From NCBI RefSeq assembly GCF_024679245.1, contig NC_090183.1, forward strand, positions 18,416,207 through 18,480,206: DNA of 64,000 nucleotides, read 5' to 3'. This DNA comes from Pseudorasbora parva. Lineage: Eukaryota; Chordata; Actinopteri; Cypriniformes; Gobionidae. The number at the start of each line of letters is the position of its first letter. Positions within the stretch are counted from its first letter, which is position 1. The position numbers and the translations under genes were made by a program. The notes below the pieces were generated by a model. The model was not told where the DNA came from, did not search any database, and worked only from the letters and a program-made list of their open reading frames with translations. Below, in pieces: positions 53,960-64,000 of this stretch.

Positions 53960-55849
53960 GCCAGCCTCGAGAGGCTGGTTCCCTTAGTAGATTATCTCGG
54001 CGCATGGAAATGCCTTCCGAGTATTTCTACTTGGGTCCTGCAGACTGTAGAGAGAGGTTACAGACTGCAGTTCGGTCACCCCCCTCCGAAATTCAGGGGG
54101 TTAAACTGGACTGCAGTGGTACCAGAGCAGGCTCGGGTAATGGAACTAGAAGTAAAAACCTTACTGGCGAAGGGAGCCATAGAACAGGTTCCTCCGCTGG
54201 AAAGGGAGTCCGGGTTCTACAGCCGGTACTTTATAGTTCCCAAAAAGGATGGGGGGTTGCGTCCAATTCTAGATCTACGGCATTTGAATCGATCTCTAAG
54301 GAGGTTCAGATTCAAAATGCTCACGATCCCCACCATCGTGAGTCAGATCCAGTCCGAGGACTGGTTCGTCACGATAGATTTGAAGGACGCATACTTTCAC
54401 ATCCCCATCCTTCCGTGTCACAGGAAGTATCTGAGGTTCGCTTTCGGGGACGAAGCATACCAATATCGAGTACTTCCCTTCGGCCTAGCCCTCTCCCCAC
54501 GCACTTTCACGAAATGCATGGATGCAGCTCTAGCTCCAATGAGGCTTCTGGGCATCCGTGTATTGAATTACATCGACGGCTGGCTCATATTAGCCCAGTC
54601 GTACGATATGGCAGTTCGGCATCGAGATGTCGTTCTGACCCATATAAAGTGCTTGGGGCTGAGACTCAACACGAAGAAAAGCGTGTTGACGCCATCCCAG
54701 AGGATTACGTTCCTAGGGATAGTATGGGATTCGACTACAATGTGGGCACAATTGTCTCCCGCGCGAGTCGAGACCGTACGGGCGATGGTCTCGGGAATAA
54801 GGCTAGGCCACAGCGTCACTGTGAAGCGCTTTCAGAGAGTGCTGGGGCACATGGCGGCAGCGTCCAACGTGATACCGTTCGGCCTGCTGCACATGAGACC
54901 CCTCCAGTGGTGGCTGAAAACCAGGGGGTTTTCCCCCAGAGGGAATCCCTTCCGTATGATCAGGGTAACGCGCAGATGCCTTCGTTCCCTAGTCATATAG
55001 AAGAAACCTTGGTTTCTGTCCCAAGGGCCAGTGTTGGGAGCGTCCTGTTGCCGGAGATCCGTTTCAACAGACGCCTCCCTCACTGGTTGGGGCGCGGTCA
55101 TGGACGGCCGCTTTGCGAGGGGCCCGTGGGAGGGCCGTCATTCCTCCTGGCACATCAACTGCCTGGAGATGATGGCGGTCTACAAAGCTCTCAGGAGCTT
55201 TTTCCCGGACCTCCGCGGCCAACATGTCCTGGTACGGACAGACAATACGGCTGTTGTAGCGTACCTCAATCACCAGGGAGGATTGAGATCGCGCCCTCTA
55301 TGCAGACTGGCGCATCTGATTCTCCTATGGTCCCAAGGGAAACTGTTGTCCATCAGGGCAATGTATGTCCCAGGGGTTCAAAATCAGGGAGCAGACATCC
55401 TGTCAAGGCAGAGGCCCGGGGAGTGGCGGCTCCACCCGCAAGTGGTGGAGGCCATATGCGAGAGGTTCGGCCCAGTGGAAGTGGACCTGTTCGCGTCTCG
55501 CGAGACGTCCCACTGTCCACTGTGGTTTTCTCTCACGCATCCAGCCCCGCTGGGGTTGGATGCCATGGTGCAGACGTGGCCGAGGCTGCGTCTGTACGCC
55601 TTTCCCCCGATCGCTCTGCTCCCGGGAGTCCTGGAGAGGGTCCGTCAACAAGGGGTCAGCCTACTGCTAGTGGCGCCCCAATGGCCGACCCGGGTTTGGT
55701 TCTCGGATATCATAGCTCTGCTGGCAGGTCAACCATGGCAGATTCCTCTGAGGAGGGATCTCCTGTCTCAGGCGGCGGGCACGATATTTCACCCCCGTCC
55801 GGAGATTTGGAACCTTTGGGTCTGGCCCCTGATGGGGCCAGGTACCTAG
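53960..55849 (+). pseudogene. DIRS reverse transcriptase and RNase H
   Basis: One frame: GYRLQFGHPPPKF, then EQARVMELEVKTLLAKGAIE, FIVPKKDGGLRPILDLRHLN, FVTIDLKDAYFHIPI (first catalytic Asp), VLPFGLALSPRTFTKCMDAA and NYIDGWLILA. The catalytic pair is DG where DD is usual. A TAG at 54998 is the only stop. RNase H follows in the same frame: VSTDASLTGWGAVM, INCLEMMAVYKALRSF, VLVRTDNTAVVAYLNHQGG and GADILSRQ. Its last 150 bp overlap the recombinase gene in another frame. Confidence 0.9.
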
Positions 55850-56394
55850 AGGCTGGCCTGTCGGCAGGGGTGGTAGAGACCTTACTCAGCTTCAGGGCTC
55901 CATCTACCAGAAGACTGTACAGCCTCAAGTGGAATGTCTTTTCCACTTGGTGCGGGGAACGTGAGGTGGACCCAGTTAACTGCCCGGTGGCTTCAGTGCT
56001 GGAGTTCCTCCAAGATCGTTTCTCCGCGGGTCTGACCCCGTCCACACTCAAGGTGTACGTGGCTGCCATTGCGGCTTTCCACACACCTCTGGGTGATGGG
56101 CCTTTGGGTAGGCACCAGTTGGTTGTACAGTTCCTCCGTGGGGCTCGGAGGATGAGGCCTGTGGCTCAGTCCAGAGTTCCTACTTGGGACTTGGCAGTGG
56201 TTCTCGGAGGTTTGGCTGAGGCCCCCTTCGAACCATTGGAGCTGGCGGAACCAAAACACCTGACCTTTAAAGTAGCTTTTCTCCTCGCTATTACCTCTCT
56301 TAGGAGAGTGGGAGATCTCCAGGCCTTGGCGGTAACGCCAACTTGCCTGGAGTTTGCCCCGGGTGGAGTAAAGGCTATTTTGACGTCACAATGA
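55700..56394 (+). pseudogene. DIRS tyrosine recombinase, C-terminally truncated
   Basis: From SFRAPSTRRLYSLKWNVFST and REVDPVNCPVASVLEFLQDR through the core-binding helices to LLAITSLRRVGDLQAL, which holds the box-A Arg. The frame then ends at GVKAILTSQ where it meets the right terminal repeat. The His-x-x-Arg and nucleophile Tyr region is missing. The frame is open upstream to 54004, but that part is antisense-free noise over the polymerase gene. The same protein family is at 34190-35960. Confidence 0.88.
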
Positions 56395-56514
56395 CGTCAT
56401 CACGCACGCCAATCGGATTGGTCTAGTTTCTATTCAGACTTCAGAGCCGCTGATGCTTAGGGAGCATCCCCATTTCGTCGTTCCGACGCAGTGCTCGTTC
56501 CCTCTCAGGGAACA
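56382..56514 (-). repeat. right inverted terminal repeat of DIRS
   Basis: Reverse complement of the left repeat with few changes, ending in the hairpin TTCCCTCTCAGGGAA. It joins recombinase coding sequence directly at about 56380. Confidence 0.9.
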
Positions 56515-56972
56515 AGGGTTATATACATAACCCGAGCCGTTTTGCATGTGATTTGGTGTATTTTCATATGTATAAAGAATGTGTCCATTAACATGCTAAC
56601 CAGGTGTAGCGATTAGCTCTATATAAATTGCTAAATAAACATTTTAACATCATTGAACATCACTGAATCCCACAGTATGTCGCGATCGGAAGTAAATACA
56701 AACACTCGCTGGCTGTTTAAAGAGAGTTTGGAGTTAAAATATAACTTTAAACTTTTATTTTGTGTTATGTAGCTTGATGCTAATTATAGCTCTAATGCAC
56801 CTGTCACGCCAGGAGCTATATTTTATTTCACATAAGGTACCAACAGCATGCTTTTTTTTCTTTGTCTGGTTGCCAAAATACTTCAGATAGTAGGTTTTAA
56901 TGTAAATTGGAATGAATGTGGGATTGATGGCCAATCCAGAATGCCTGAATAGGTTATTATTCTTGAACAGTG
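56515..56972. other. no feature recognised
   Basis: AT-rich spacer between the DIRS element and the next TIR element. Confidence 0.5.
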
Positions 56973-57351
56973 ATCGACCGATATATCGGATTCCTGATAT
57001 TTAAGCATTTTCCCATAATCGGGTATCGGTTTGCAATATCGGATTTCCTGATAAATGGCACCATCTTGTGGACGTTTTGAGAATTGCACACAGGTGCGCC
57101 ATTATAGGACTGCGTCTGAGGGGAGATGAGTCAACAGCGGTGTTCAAAGGTAAAATAACCTGCATCCCTTAATTAATAAACTTTGTTTAACATAACAGTA
57201 ATGCACAATTGAGATGACCAAATAAGATGTTATGAGATGATTATGTATAGTTATGTAGTTTAAACTTGGCCCTGAGTAGAAACAAACTTACTGACGGAGT
57301 CAGTCAGGTAATCCGTCAGAAAGACGTAACTTCACATGAATGAAATAAAAC

Positions 57352-57772
57352 AGCCATGAATGAGAGCATGTTGGAAATAAAAGCAACAAATTTATTTCTT
57401 CCTCAGTCGCATTCAGCCTCACCGAGTTGTTGCTTTAACATGCTAGTCACCGTATGTAAACAAGATGAACTTGTTTAAAACTCCTTAAATTACTGCTATA
57501 TAACATATAATAAACATAATAAACATCTAATTAATTACAGCTCCATGAAAATGAATTATTACGCCATGAATGAGAGCATGTTGGAAATAAAAGCGCCAAA
57601 CTGATTTATTTCTCTGTGTTTATTCTCAGTTGCGTTCAGCCGTTCTCTCACCGAGTCGTTCCTCCAGCATATAGGCTAGTCACTGTATATAACATTTAAC
57701 ATTATATAACATTTCAATGTTTTATAATAAACATTGAATTAATTACAGCTCTGTGAAAATGAATTATTATGC
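57352..57772. repeat. diverged tandem duplication of about 210 bp
   Basis: GCCATGAATGAGAGCATGTT and AATTACAGCTCYRTGAAAAT occur in two successive blocks, 57352-57563 and 57564-57772, with substitutions and small indels. Confidence 0.8.
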
Positions 57773-57795
57773 CTATATCTCTGTGAGACGTGTAA

Positions 57796-58372
57796 AGCCC
57801 CTTTCACACTGCACGTCGGACCCGCAATATTCCCGGAACATTGCCGGGTCGCCTTCTGTGTGAAAGCAACCATGTCCCGGGATTGATTACCGAATTCGAC
57901 CCGGGTCGGGGACCTAGTAATATTGCGGGATTCGACCCGGGACGAGCGCTGTGTGAACAAAAGCTGAAACTAATGCCGCAACGTGTACGTAGTTATCGTG
58001 CGACTCCTAGAGCTTGTTTTTTCAATAATACAACCCTGCAGTGCCAGAAGAGCTAGTCAGTGTTTTAAACGCAGAGAGTGTTTGGATACAAAAGAAACTA
58101 AAATTAAACAAGCAGAAATGTTCGCAAACTGGACACAAGTCGAGACCACGGAGCTCCTTACTATCCGCACTGAAGCTGAGATCGCTCGCCATTATACGTC
58201 ACATCCGGATGTCACGTGTCAACTCGACCCGGGACCGTTACGGGTTGTGTGTGAAAGCGCACATATTACGTTATTTCGCTGGCAGTGTGAATGGGCCAAA
58301 TCTAGCGGCCCGGGAACAAATGCCGGGTCGCATTATCCGTGTATTTGCCGGAATCGCAGTGTGAAAGGGGCT
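57796..58372 (+). mobile_element. Harbinger-type MITE with SANT-like remnant
   Basis: AGCCCCTTTCACACTGC at 57796 and its complement at the right end (58356-58372), flanked by TAA (57793-57795, 58373-58375), fit PIF/Harbinger. Inside, MFANWTQVETTELLTIRTEA is the start of a Myb/SANT-like domain with the expected Trp. Several CGACCCGGG words make it GC-rich. Confidence 0.82.
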
Positions 58373-58511
58373 TAAGTTAAAGACAGAGATGAAAACAGCG
58401 CTCTGAAATCAGCATTTCATAGACTGATACAAACATTAATTTTGATACCGTACTAAATGAGATTGACTCTTTAAGCAAAATAAACAAACCCACGAATACA
58501 TCATAGCTTTT

Positions 58512-59162
58512 ACACTGGGTGCGTTTAAGCCGATTATGCTCAATAAGCCGACAATGAACATGGTCATGTAAACGCGGTAACCCGTTTTCTTTTATAATGT
58601 CATAAACGGCGTAAGCATAAAATGGTCGAGACAGGTAGTTTTCTTCCTCTTACCTTGATTTCGCGCCACATGTAAACGCATTAACCTACTTTCTGTCGGC
58701 TTATTGAAGTGCGCATGCGCTATATAACGCAAACTTAGAGCAGATTTAAATGCATCCAGACAGAGCAAGCTAGCGTTTGGCATGAAATAAGGACATATAT
58801 CACAAATGCAGTCTTTTAAGACCCAGAAAATTGTAAAGAGGTGTTCTCTTTTCTCATGCAGCAGAAGTAGCCTAGAAGAGGATCAGTCAAAACGCTGCAT
58901 AACTGCATGAGGGATATGAACCATGAATTTCCCGCTGACACAGTGCACGCTTTATTTAACATCACAACTGACGTAACATTTGAAAAACTCAAAGTCAGAT
59001 ATATGGACATTATTATTTTTGACGTCACTACAAGGAAATAACCTTAGGACAAGGAATATTATTAATAATAACAAGGAATATTAACTGGATAACTGGTTAT
59101 TTCGATAAGCTGATTTTTTGGAGTTATCAGCTTACTGGTGTGCATGTAAATGCACCCAGTGT
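58512..59162. mobile_element. 651-bp MITE with ACACTGGGTGC ends
   Basis: ACACTGGGTGCGTTTA on the left and the complement of ACACTGGGTGCATTTA on the right; repeated GCCGATTAT/ATAAGCTGAT words just inside. Target duplication uncertain (TTT/TTG). Confidence 0.75.
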
Positions 59163-59629
59163 TTGCATATTCCAGAGAATATTCACTCTTTAGTCTATTA
59201 AACATATAAACCTTTTAAAACTGTAGTTTAAAATGAATGCTTATATTTATGCTCATAGTTATGGGTCTCATTTATGTTCTCCATTTGAAATCACTAGACT
59301 TTATAAATGTATTTTGCCGGTTGTTAATATGGCTGTATTTATAAATAAAAAGGTAAAACAGCATTAATGTTAAAAAGACTTGTATTTAAAACAACACTGT
59401 ATTTAAAAAAAAAAATATCGGTAAATGTCTTTTGTTCTGTATGCAAGGGAGTGAAACTGCAAAAATTACAGTGTTTAAAAAGTTCAGTTCAGTGCTGTTG
59501 CTGTAATTGTAAAAAAACAGAAATAACACAATAAGTAAATATCGGTTCTACATATCAGTTATCAGCACATAAACATGCAAATTATCGGCATCGTATCGGT
59601 TATAAAAATCAATATCGGTCGATAAAGAA

Positions 59630-60135
59630 TTACTGTAAAAGAATAATGAGTCTATTGAAAACAATAGACTGTGAATTGCAGTTGAAAGACTAGTTAGTAG
59701 ACTGCAAGTATGTGTTTTACAGGCCAATAACATAATGATTAGCATCTTCTCTTAGCCTTTGCTAAACACTCACATGACATAGTCTTACACTATGCTTCAT
59801 AAAATGCATGATTTTAGAAATTTCATCCTCAGATTTGAAATTAAGCACGGCCACACTTCTGGCTTCACATTAGTTGTGGATATAAGTTGTTATACTAGAA
59901 GTCACATAATATTTGTATACATTTAAAAATATATTTTAAATTTTTTTTTGAGCCTATATGTCTTCATATTTAACAGTCTAACAGTCTGAGTAATTCTGAG
60001 TCTTGAATTTTAAACTCTTAAGCATTGGCTTTCTAGATATATGTTACTTATGTGTTTACTCATAAAGGCTTGCGAGCACCAGTCTTTTTATGTGGGGTAT
60101 GTCAAAATGCCTCATTTGCCAAAATGGGGGGTGAC
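59630..60135. other. no feature recognised
   Basis: AT-rich sequence without a supported gene or repeat. Confidence 0.5.
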
Positions 60136-60139
60136 AGGC

Positions 60140-60345
60140 AAGGGGTTAACAACAATGCAGCAAGTTCTCTTTCCCTCCAACAGAGGCTCTGATAGGGAAA
60201 GCTAGTTAGCATCACCACAGCAAGTTCTCATTCTCTCCAGCAGGGGCACTGGTAATGGAAAGCTAGTAAGCATCAGCGCAGCAAGTGCCCGTTCTCTCCA
60301 GCAGGGGCTTGGGCAGTGAATAGCTAGTTAGCTAGTTAGAATAGC
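60140..60345. repeat. 'CTCTCCAGCAGGGGC' minisatellite, right locus
   Basis: Three copies of a unit of about 65-68 bp: CAGCAAGTTCTCATTCTCTC, CAGCAGGGGC, a variable piece, GGAAAGCTAGTTAGCATCA. A short AGCTAGTTAGCTAGTTAG run follows. Same family and orientation as 50220-50385. Confidence 0.82.
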
Positions 60346-60399
60346 TAGTTACAACACATGACTACTGGGATATTTCGTTCTAGCGCCATCTGCTGAAGA

Positions 60400-61930
60400 A
60401 ACCTTTTATTCACGCTTGAAAGGCCAATGACGCATGACAACGTGGGTGGGGTCACCTGCCCACAGCATATAAATGCCGTCTTATGTGTCATTCCCTTTGT
60501 TCAGTCCAGCTCTTCACCGTACCCCGACTGCGCAGGGCCCAGAGTTGTTGTACCACATTTCCCTCCTTCTGGGAACATTAGTTATATGCATAACTTAACG
60601 TTTAACGTTTCCATTCAGTCAGTTCACTCGGTACAACACATGACTATGGGACCTATATTCACGCCCGCTCAGAGAGTGGCTCCCCATGGGCTAAGTTGGA
60701 AATCGTGACAAAAAGGCTGGTCAGGTGAGTGCATAGCCTACAACTGCCCAATGCACCTGCTTACAACTTGCAAATGGCACAAGCACAAAGCAAGTCTCCT
60801 GTCTTCCTCTGAGTCAGAGATTTTACAGGGCAGGCCGCTCGAACGAGAGCGTACTACCAACATGCCTTTTAGGCATATACGCCACGTTTGGGCGCAACAC
60901 CACCAAGCATAGCTTGGGAGCCACCAATAGTGCATGAGGATCACCAAATGTGCTTTACTGATACCAGTACCAATCACAATGCAGCATCCTTATATTCAAA
61001 GGATTCTAAAGGCTCAAACAGAGGTTAAAAACTAGCATCCAGAGTCCAGACCTACCATCAGGTTATGATGGCACCATTACAGTTTGTAACGACCCTAAAA
61101 ATGCAGACCTAAGCTCCAGGTATACTTTGGATGTCCACATTCTGTGTACCATCCGCGTGACGTAATTCTCGTCAACCTGAGGGTCTACAGTGTGCATACC
61201 ACAGCTTATGAGTGACTTGCACAAAGTTCACTTAGAAGCACGCATTCCAAATGTAACTGTACTTAAGCCGAAAACATCCCATCAGCATGCAGCCCAACTT
61301 TTGAGACTGGACGGAAAATGCGCATACAACAGCGCATGTGCAAGAACAACAGAAGTAACAGAAGGGTCACAACCATTATACTGCATGCGTATTGGACTCA
61401 GTCATCTGTGTTCGTTCGATTGTGCGTGAGACACGTCTGGATGTGGAAAATGAATTATACCTGGGCCTTCAAGGCCAAAATAGTATACTTTAAAAAGCTC
61501 ACACTGTCAACTGTGTGCGAGATGGAGTGGAATGCGAGAACTCCCCGACAATCCATGAACTGTCTGTGTGATGTAATCCTCACCATCAGAAGAGGTGCAC
61601 ATCCAACCGCTAACGTGCGAGCGACATGAATTATGTAGAACATTTCCCATGTACTACCGTACACTCAAAACGCTTTACACTCATGTCCAGGGTCTCTCCT
61701 TAACCACCAGATGTGTACAGCGTCCTCTTGGATGATGTGACGGCAGCCACAGTACAATGGCACCATTGTATGGCACCAACCTTTTAAGGAACCAAATATG
61801 CACGCTTAAGCGCAGCACCACTAATGCCCCAGTCGCGTTTACCTCAGCTCTCATCACGAGCTCATCCATGACTGTCAATGTAATCTGACTCCTGCAGCGT
61901 TTGAGCTGTGACACTTCCTCAACAGCTAAA
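60400..61930. other. unclassified promoter-like repeat
   Basis: CAGCATATAAATGCCG near 60464 is a TATA-like box, followed by TTTCCCTCCTTCTGGGAACA and AACGTTTAACGTTTCC. Further right, blocks near 60830-60960 and 61770-61850 share GGCGCAACACCACCAA/GCGCAGCACCACTAA words. No reading frame of a known family was found. It may be the non-coding part of a DIRS- or CACTA-type element. Confidence 0.35.
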
Positions 61931-62078
61931 TCACATTATATTGAACAGACATTTTATGAATTGTAGTGTCTGTTCTCTAACTGAACTGATTTTATGAAAA
62001 TGAACGCGGTTGGTCGCTGTGGGAAAGTGAAAGTGATTCAGTAATCTAGTAGCGGTGACTTTGGGAGTGGCCTGGTAC

Positions 62079-62513
62079 ACTCTTAGAAGAAAAGGTTCTA
62101 TCAGCGCTACATATTTGGAACCCTTAAAAGGTTATATAGAAGTATAGTTGAGTATACTTCTAAGACCCTTTTATGCTAAAAGGGTTCTATAATGACAAGA
62201 AAGAACCCTTTTGGCACTTAAAAGGGGTTCTATGTAGAACACTGCAAATGATAATAATAATAATAATAATTTCTTATCAAAGAAAAAATGCATTTCTTAT
62301 CTTAGCAAAAACTCTCTTAATTTTGAGTTATTTTTCCCCAAAATAAGACAATTACTCTTGCTTGTCTAGTAAATACTTCTTGCTTTAAGAATGTTTAGAT
62401 GTTTGGACTAGAAACAAGACAAAAATACTAAGTAAGAAAAGCATTTTTTTGCAGTGAACCTTTTAGGGGTTCCAACTACGTAGCGTCTATATAGAACCTT
62501 TTCTTCTAAGAGT
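62079..62513. mobile_element. MITE with ACTCTTAGAAG ends, interrupted
   Basis: ACTCTTAGAAGAAAAGGTTC at 62079 and the complement at 62513 match over about 23 bp (to CTAT). The interior is a series of AAGGGTTCTA/AGAACCC words. A second MITE is inserted at 62240-62456. Confidence 0.85.
62240..62456. mobile_element. nested MITE with CACTGCAAA ends
   Basis: CACTGCAAA at 62240 and TTTGCAGTG ending at 62456; interior with (AAT)n and TTGTCT/AGACAA words. A well-represented fish MITE. Left of it the outer MITE reads TAGAA and right of it AACCT, so the two halves rejoin. Confidence 0.8.
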
Positions 62514-62514
62514 A

Positions 62515-62683
62515 GGGCAGCGAAACTTTCTGGGAATTGTTGTCCTTCATCCCCATGAGACAAAAATAAATTTTCTGTCTCTCCATCTCCATCTACATCA
62601 AATTAAAAAAATATTTCACATTTCTACTACATTAATGACCCAGTTTAAATATAGATTCATCTTCCCAGTGCTGAAGTACTCCT
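62515..62683 (-). mobile_element. truncated TTAA MITE, relative of 42084-42848
   Basis: CTTTCTGGGAATTGTTGTCC through GATTCATCTTCCCAGTGCTG and AAGTACTCCT, followed by TTAA (62684-62687), is the reverse complement of the left 160 bp of the 42084 family. The other end is missing. Confidence 0.8.
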
Positions 62684-62699
62684 TTAACATTCAAATGCG

Positions 62700-63110
62700 G
62701 CACAGCTCGAGCGCAATTTGCGCAACCAAACTCCAACCACCTCCTTTAGGCAGTCTCGAATTCTGTTACCCTGAGCTCAGCTCCCCCAGTCCCCATCACA
62801 ACTTTCACATTACCAATTATTCATGTGAACCGTGCCCTGTTTCGAACTAAACTGACAGTGCAAGCAATATAACATGAGTAACGAGTCCAAAATCACACAA
62901 GTTCTGTTTTTCTACCCAGAATAGCATGTGAGAAATGTGAGACTTATACAAAATAAATATGTTGATATTAGGTTCAAGAAAGTCATATCTGGAATGACAT
63001 GGGGATGAGTAAAGGGTGATTTTAATTTTTATGTGAACTACCTATTTAACTACTAGTCAAGGTAAATGTTAATGTGTGCCCTCTAAAAGCAAAAGTGGCC
63101 CCTGCCTGTC
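62700..63110. other. unassigned, with a MITE end fragment
   Basis: 62960-63050 (TCATATCTGGAATGACATGG... GTGAACTACC) is a diverged end of the cyprinid MITE also seen at 22694. The remainder is unclassified. Confidence 0.45.
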
Positions 63111-63235
63111 CCCCCTATTTCCCGTTGTCTAGAACCGCCACTGACACTGGTGGTGGTTGAGGAGAGACCCCTGTCATGAGTGTAAAGCGCTTTATATGTA
63201 CAGTAGTACATATAAAAAGAGCTGTATAAATCAAT
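63110..63235 (+). repeat. LINE/SINE-type 3' tail
   Basis: GTGGTTGAGGAGAGACCCCT, GTAAAGCGCTTTATATGTAC and ATAAATCAATCAATC form the 3' tail pattern shared by several fish LINEs and SINEs. It meets the L2 tail head to head through the (ATCA)n tract. Confidence 0.6.
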
Positions 63236-63452
63236 CAATCAATCAATCAACTTTATTTATATAGCGCTTTTACAATGATGATTGTTTCAAAGCAACTTCA
63301 CAAAGTTAAACAGGACAATATTGCAACAAAATTTTATTTGACTATACAGTCGTTCTGGAGAAAACAGTGATGTTATCAGATTATTTTAATTTATCATACA
63401 GCGACAATGTTGGCAGATCAGTATTATAGTTTATAGAATTAAATAAGAATTA
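63232..63452 (-). mobile_element. L2 LINE 3' end, minus strand
   Basis: Reverse complement of the 3' untranslated region seen at about 30590-30800, including GCTATATAAATAAAG, CAGTCGTTCTGGAGAAAACA and CAACATTGT words. Heavily 5'-truncated copy. Confidence 0.85.
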
Positions 63453-63453
63453 A

Positions 63454-64000
63454 AGGTGCACTATGCAGCTTTCCGTCCACTGGAGGGCGCCTATTCAAAA
63501 CAAATGCATAGTTTGATGATGCAAAGTTTGAGTGTAGCATCTTGGGACTTGTAGTCTTCACATCACAGCCGGTGGAAAATAGGACTCGGGCAGAAATCAC
63601 GTTCATGCATGTGGTTATTAACATTACTGTAGTGTAAAGCAAAGCAGGGCCGAGTATTGTGGACCTGAGCACAGCTGCTGGAGCGATTGTTAAACAAATA
63701 CCAGGACTCTTATTATGACGGGACGGGACACATTCGCCGGGCGCCTGCACTGATCCATTCTTGCGGTTATGATTATGAGGTAATGGAGCTCTGTTGATCA
63801 TATTAGATACTTTTAAGTGTGTTTAAAATGATGTTATGACGTTACTCCATGCGTTCACTTGTTCAAACTGCTAAGAGTAAAGCGCTCCTGGCAAGTAAAA
63901 CCCGAAACCAAGGGTAGTGCAGATATGAAGCAATTGACAGGCGACTCCCTCAAACGCAATGCTGAAACGTCCCAGTCCTTAGTTAAAATAGCAATTTTCT
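63454..64000. mobile_element. TTAA-type MITE, left end (right end outside window)
   Basis: TTAA (63450-63453) followed by AGGTGCACTATGCAGCTTTC is the terminus of a common cyprinid MITE; TGGAGGGCGCCTATTCAAAA follows. The right terminus was not found before 64000. Confidence 0.6.

Larger units (their letters stand above)
52177..56514 (+). mobile_element. DIRS-type tyrosine-recombinase retrotransposon
   Basis: Inverted terminal repeats of about 130 bp (52177-52310 and 56382-56514) enclose gag, reverse transcriptase/RNase H and a tyrosine recombinase, the DIRS architecture. There are no LTRs, aspartic protease or DDE integrase. A TATA box (TATAAAAGGGG, about 52325) follows the left repeat. A gag frameshift, a polymerase active-site change, one nonsense codon and a recombinase truncated by deletion into the right repeat make it inactive. 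Confidence 0.92.
56973..59623. mobile_element. 2.65-kb non-autonomous TIR element (ATCGACCGATAT ends)
   Basis: ATCGACCGATAT at 56973 and its exact complement ending at 59623, each followed inward by several TATCGG/CCGATA words, mark the ends. The interior contains no transposase but has two nested MITEs (57796-58372 and 58512-59162) and a 210-bp tandem duplication. The ATATCGG-rich ends are a familiar fish repeat; the superfamily is probably hAT-like, by inference. Confidence 0.65.

Overview
The window reads as teleost, most likely cyprinid, nuclear DNA. It holds one clear vertebrate gene with phase-consistent introns (nprl2), and almost everything else is interspersed repeat of types common in carp-like fish: Tc1-like transposons, L2, L1/Tx1 and I-type LINEs, Gypsy, BEL/Pao and DIRS retrotransposons, Harbinger elements and many MITEs with TTAA target duplications. 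No operon, ribosome-binding site, CRISPR array, tRNA or rRNA was seen. All family names come from recognising motifs by eye; no database search was run.

Layout. 1-1110: Tc1-like and L1/Tx1-type debris. 2444-4711 (minus): six consecutive coding exons of nprl2 (a GATOR1 subunit that restrains TORC1); the later exons are not in the window. 5036-8630: (TA)n tracts, a broken Tc1-like element, an AT-rich inverted-repeat array and a 606-bp TTAA MITE. 8741-8872 (minus): a believable terminal exon of an unidentified gene. 9480-11552: a long-TIR element carrying a LINE fragment. 13078-16540: a Tc1-like transposon joined to Gypsy pieces, with a 1319-bp block duplicated in tandem. 18015-22120: a chromodomain Gypsy element. 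23375-24368: an LTR plus minisatellite. 25453-34164 (minus): a wrecked BEL/Pao element interrupted by a plus-strand L2 LINE. 34190-35960: a DIRS tyrosine recombinase split by a TTAA transposon. 38187-41818: MITE-type ends enclosing part of a Gypsy element. 42084-45902: MITEs and a three-deep nest (AT-rich insert in Harbinger in MITE). 47312-49455: a complete, young, non-autonomous LTR element with target duplication. 52177-56514: a DIRS element with inverted terminal repeats. 56973-59623: a large TIR element carrying two further MITEs. 60140-64000: minisatellite, nested MITEs and LINE tails.

How it works together. Only nprl2 looks like a working host gene; its first three introns downstream of exon 1 are short, while its 3' side and surroundings have been filled by transposons. 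None of the transposon coding regions looks intact: catalytic Asp changes in three reverse transcriptases, stops, frameshifts, deletions and nested insertions are visible. The elements that look recently active are non-autonomous (the 47312-49455 LTR element has near-identical LTRs), or recently duplicated (13601-16238). No wholly new system is claimed. The least ordinary structures are the minisatellite-bearing LTR element whose three repeat periods are all multiples of three, the 1319-bp tandem duplication creating a chimeric reading frame, the long-TIR element with a 5-bp target duplication, and the 264-bp insert with an apparent 2-bp AG duplication.
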